Positions 7,244 through 10,166 of a stretch of 10,166 bases of DNA are shown one piece after another. The stretch is taken from positions 1,867 to 12,032 of the forward strand of contig UZAN01041491.1 of NCBI GenBank assembly GCA_900618425.1. Direction: 5' to 3'. The stretch comes from Echinostoma caproni. Taxonomy: Eukaryota; Platyhelminthes; Trematoda; Plagiorchiida; Echinostomatidae. Every line of letters starts with the position of its first letter. The stretch's first letter is position 1. The position numbers were made by a program, and so were the translations under genes. The notes under the pieces were generated by a model. It ran no database searches. It was not told the DNA's origin and saw only the letters and a program-made list of their open reading frames with translations.

Positions 7244-8012
7244 GATTGCGTTTGCTCCAGTTTGTTCGCTTGTGGTTGTTTTGATGATACGATCAGTCAG
7301 AATTGTAACAGTGTTGACTCTCTGGAAACAAACTTTAGGAATAACCATCATTTAGGGTTCTGTGTGGCAGATATAGAGGTTTGTGAAATTAATCAATAAA
7401 GGTATTTGTTTAAACGCAGTTCAACCGGTGAAATATTTGCAGGTTGCCACGATATAAAACATGCGCACCTAGAAATCTCGCACTTATTTTCATTCCTGTA
7501 CATTTACTACTTGCAAGTAGCCCATTTGTAATTGATGATAAACATTCAGACGTAAGTTAAGATTAGTAAGTTCGATTTTACACAAGCGTACAATTTTTAA
7601 CCTATGTTATCAGTTGGGCTCTTTGTTTAGTGGTAGGATTTGACCTGTAGTTGGGGCTAAGGGCTAGGTTTCGAATTAGAAATTTACTCAAGTTCAGGGG
7701 TTGGGTCGCTTATATTGGTGTTAGTTTTATCAATGTCAATAACATTTACGCATGCAGAGTTTATCATCGCAAATCAATACATCGTAGTTCGCAAATAATC
7801 AAAGGAGCTATTAGGGAATATGCGATTTTGCTTACAAGCTTGAAATATAATAATTTTAATATTAATATAATGATAACAACAACAATAATAAGATAATACT
7901 AGATTATCAAAGCACTTCTACAAAATCGATCGTACTTTTAAGCATTACTATTTCTCCGAAGAAGTAAAGATCGATCATAGATTTTTCATCGAAGCTATTC
8001 ATGCTTGCTTAC
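7244..8012. other. No supported gene; probable intron of the minus-strand gene in its right part
   Basis: A Cys-containing open frame at 7157-7399 (plus, first ATG at 7172) overlaps the preceding candidate in another frame, and I cannot assign it. The 7650-7710 stretch is G-rich (GGGG, GGG and GGGG runs) but with gaps too long for a standard quadruplex. The 7842-7908 stretch is A+T-rich simple sequence. Bases just below 8013 are intron if the donor of the exon at 8013-8192 is real; I could not find the next exon. Confidence 0.45.
7842..7908. repeat. A+T-rich low-complexity tract
   Basis: The run is made of AAT, TAAT and ATAATA-like words with a short CAACAACAA patch near 7877-7885. It is simple sequence without a clean repeat unit, ordinary for intronic or intergenic DNA. 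Confidence 0.7.
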
Positions 8013-8192
8013 CTGATTCGATCAATAAACTTTCGACTTTTATCACTGAAACGGATGGTCTCCGGATCCCATTGAATTTCTAGTGCTTCCAAATTTGGAC
8101 AGCTTGCGGCGAATCCTTCGAGAATTTTATCAATATGCACTCGTGTATTGTATTTGAAAAACCATCCGTGTGCTGCACCCAGTACACAAATC
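8013..8192 (-). CDS. Internal exon of a leucine-rich-repeat, possibly F-box/LRR-like, protein
   Basis: On the minus strand a pyrimidine-leaning tract ending TTTCAG (AG at 8194-8193) is followed by 180 open bases and then CAG|GTAAGC, a near-consensus donor, at 8013/8012. Outside these sites the frame stops soon after the donor (TAA at 8011-8009). The peptide reads ICVLGAAHGWFFKYNTRVHI, then DKILEGFAASCPNLEALEIQ and WDPETIRFSDKSRKFIDRI. The part L-x-x-F-A-x-S-C-P-N-L-E-x-L-E-I-x-W is a typical cysteine-containing leucine-rich repeat of the kind found in F-box/LRR substrate adaptors of SCF ubiquitin ligases. The rest looks like a conserved extension after the repeat. The exon is flanked by introns of the same phase (phase 2), so skipping it would keep frame. 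No neighbouring exon, start or stop was found in the window. The LRR call is firm in pattern; the F-box assignment is inference. Confidence 0.68.
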
Positions 8193-10166
8193 CTGAAATT
8201 GGACAAAAACGTTCAATCCTTGAACATGAGTTCACCTCGTGTGAATTATTTGGGAACGGGACTAAAAATCTAATAAGCTTTTGTTTGTCTCCTATGCGAT
8301 CACCTCTATTGGATACTGGCAGTGCTCGCAAATATTTCTTTCACAGTAATTCAAAGGACCTTTTGGCTGACTTTATTCAATGCAATTTGACGAACATTAT
8401 CAAGTTTACGGAATTTTCATGAAGGATTCTATGGTAAAACAGTAAATTTGTCTTCAAACGGAATAAAATTGTGCGGAGCAGAGAATATCGCCTCACTTTG
8501 TGATGGGCTTCTCTGTTTATATTTTTCATCTAACAACATGAAAATAAAGTCCACTTGGGTTCGAGTATTTTGCCGAACTTCCAAGACCTTATTGATTGTG
8601 AAGTACTTGAGAAGTGGAGTAATTAAGTCAATCAAAAGTACAGTCGTATTGCACCTTATCGTGGCTAATCACATAGTAAACGTGACCAAGGTGGTCCGAC
8701 CCCTGTATAGAGTTGAAACGGAACGGTTTAGACATGTGCAGTTTTGCATTCTAGCCGCAGCAGTTACAACCCACCCACCCCCGCCGTTAAGTGTGCTCCA
8801 AAGCAATTTTTGCAGGCACCCAATCTCCCATAACCGAATTGCCGACAAGTGATTCATCATAAAACATTGGAGCAAATGGTAATTGGGGACCAGTTATGAT
8901 TCAAGTTGTTGAATATTTAGATTACCTTCCCTTTACTTTCTCTCGCAAATCCTTGTTTGTTACTAGTCCTATACACTGTGTTGCAATGGCATGAGTAAGA
9001 CACATTGAAAACGAGCTTGTTTGTCAGTTTATGCTCTCATTATGTGTTCTGAGGGAATGTTTAAACACAAGTACTTGGTAGTCTCAGTTTAGGAATTTGG
9101 TCTGACACAACGGTGAACTTATGTGGAGAGCTGTATTTAAAACAGATATTTGATAATTGAATGAGAACAATGATGATCAGAAACGCTATTTTGTTTGGCC
9201 TAGAGAAAATTTATGGTGTTGGGTTTGTTAATACACATCTATAGATTAGGATAGTTTGCATCATTCATTTCCTGGATAACCAGATGACAGAAGCATACCT
9301 GTCGGAGGAAGTCATATTGCAAAAACATTTTGACTTCTTTCTTTTCCTGGTGTTGTTGATGAAATTCAGCTTACCAAAAATCGTCCGCAGCTTGGATTTT
9401 TCATATGGGACTTGCTCGTGTGCCCCATGTTAACATAACTAGTACGTCTCATTACTCGGGGGTTGGGGACGGGGTAGAGACCCTGGACAATCAAAAAGTC
9501 TAATTGTGTCTACGACTGACTGTGTAAAACGCAAAGCAGATTGCCACTGAATTTGAGTCCTGGCATCCCTGGACTATCTGGTTCACGGTTTGTATCTCTT
9601 TCCTCTTTTAGATCGTCACGGAGAACTTCTTGTTCGTTGCCAGATTCAGTCCAGGCCAAGACTTGGTTCACATTCGTTTGCATCCGGCGTTCGTTCATGA
9701 GGGACTTCCTGTCGCGCACTTGAGTCTTGGCACGCTACGACTGTCGCGTTCAAATTTAGCTGGCCCCTCCAACATAAACATGTATTGTTTAATCAACATC
9801 ACCGATTGAATTGGGTTTTACTAGGTCGCAGTTTATCCCTCCCCCGCCTCGTATGAGTAAAGTTTTCCATAAACGAAATAACCCGCCAATGAGAACCGGG
9901 TCAGCTAGCCTCCTGCTTGGTCTTGATTCTAACAGGTTTTTAGTGTTAACATTCACCTTTTTCTGGTGGTTAGTGTATCTGGGTGAAATTATCTTTGGGT
10001 TCACAAGGAGTGGCGTAACCTTTCCTAAGGTATCCGGTTTTAACGACACCATATCATTGTGAAAGGAACATGTCTGCGGATTCTTACCACCATGGGGTCA
10101 AGAAAAGTTTGATTTCTTCAAAACGAATAATTACCAGCACCAAAAGTACCACACACGCACATACCC
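8193..10166. other. No supported gene; presumed upstream intron or intergenic DNA
   Basis: If the exon at 8013-8192 is internal, at least the first part of this region is its upstream intron. The longest open frame is 8448-8852 (plus, 134 codons), close to the length expected by chance, with no domain seen. On the opposite strand 8429-8635 is open and its peptide (TQVDFIFMLLDEKYKQRSPS in part) looks protein-like; a GTGAGG donor-like site lies inside it. At 9510-9719 the minus strand encodes a strongly hydrophilic stretch (ESGNEQEVLRDDLKEERDTN in part) without clear splice sites. At 9789-10062 both strands are open. No tRNA, rRNA or transposon end was found here. Confidence 0.45.

Noticed and set aside
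8770..8785. C-run cluster CCC-A-CCC-A-CCCCC
   Set aside because: Three runs of three or more Cs plus a two-C remainder; incomplete as a minus-strand quadruplex.
8448..8852. 134-codon open frame on the plus strand, the longest in the window
   Set aside because: Near the longest run expected by chance; the opposite strand is also open over parts of it and no domain is visible.
9458..9474. G-run cluster GGGGG-TT-GGGG-AC-GGGG
   Set aside because: Only three runs; no fourth run within a normal loop distance, so it misses the quadruplex rule.
1..10166. CRISPR array, prokaryotic operon or phage-like defence system
   Set aside because: No regular spaced repeats, no long or tandem genes and no ribosome binding sites; the transposon types and spliced exon indicate an animal genome.

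Overview
This window looks like nuclear DNA from a metazoan with sparse genes and many introns. A flatworm, probably a trematode, is my best guess. The DNA looks A+T-rich by eye. No operons, Shine-Dalgarno sites, tRNA or rRNA genes are visible, and the clearest coding signal is one short exon with consensus splice sites. The organism guess rests on the mix of a decayed CR1-like LINE, a Merlin transposon (a superfamily known from schistosomes among other animals) and low coding density. It is an inference, not a reading.

Layout. (1) Positions 1-976, plus strand: the 3' part of an old CR1-like non-LTR retrotransposon. The window opens inside its reverse transcriptase. The palm (a decayed ADD box near 147-155), the linker, the RPHLEYCVQA block and the C-terminal 'FFASRVIAL' block can be followed across frameshifts and stops. 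(2) About 977-3481: no gene I can support, only a few short repeats. (3) 3490-4232: a complete but internally deleted Merlin DNA transposon, 743 bp long, with terminal inverted repeats matching at 21 of 22 positions and 8-bp flanks matching at 6 of 8. Inside are the transposase zinc-finger N-terminus and the C-terminal end of the DDE domain. The centre is missing. (4) 4241-6994: no supported gene, but one canonical G-quadruplex motif at 5453-5484. (5) 6995-7243: a weak candidate exon or coding relic of unknown identity. (6) 8013-8192, minus strand: a 180-bp exon with good acceptor and donor sites. It encodes 59 full codons that look like part of a leucine-rich-repeat (F-box/LRR-like) protein, and it is the best evidence for a host gene here. 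(7) 8193-10166: intron or intergenic DNA with open frames no longer than chance predicts.

The genes do not form a working system. The picture is one host gene, running right to left, with at least one exon here, set in DNA shaped by dead transposable elements. I found no new multi-gene system. The most informative object is the Merlin copy, whose two ends and target site duplication can all be read directly.
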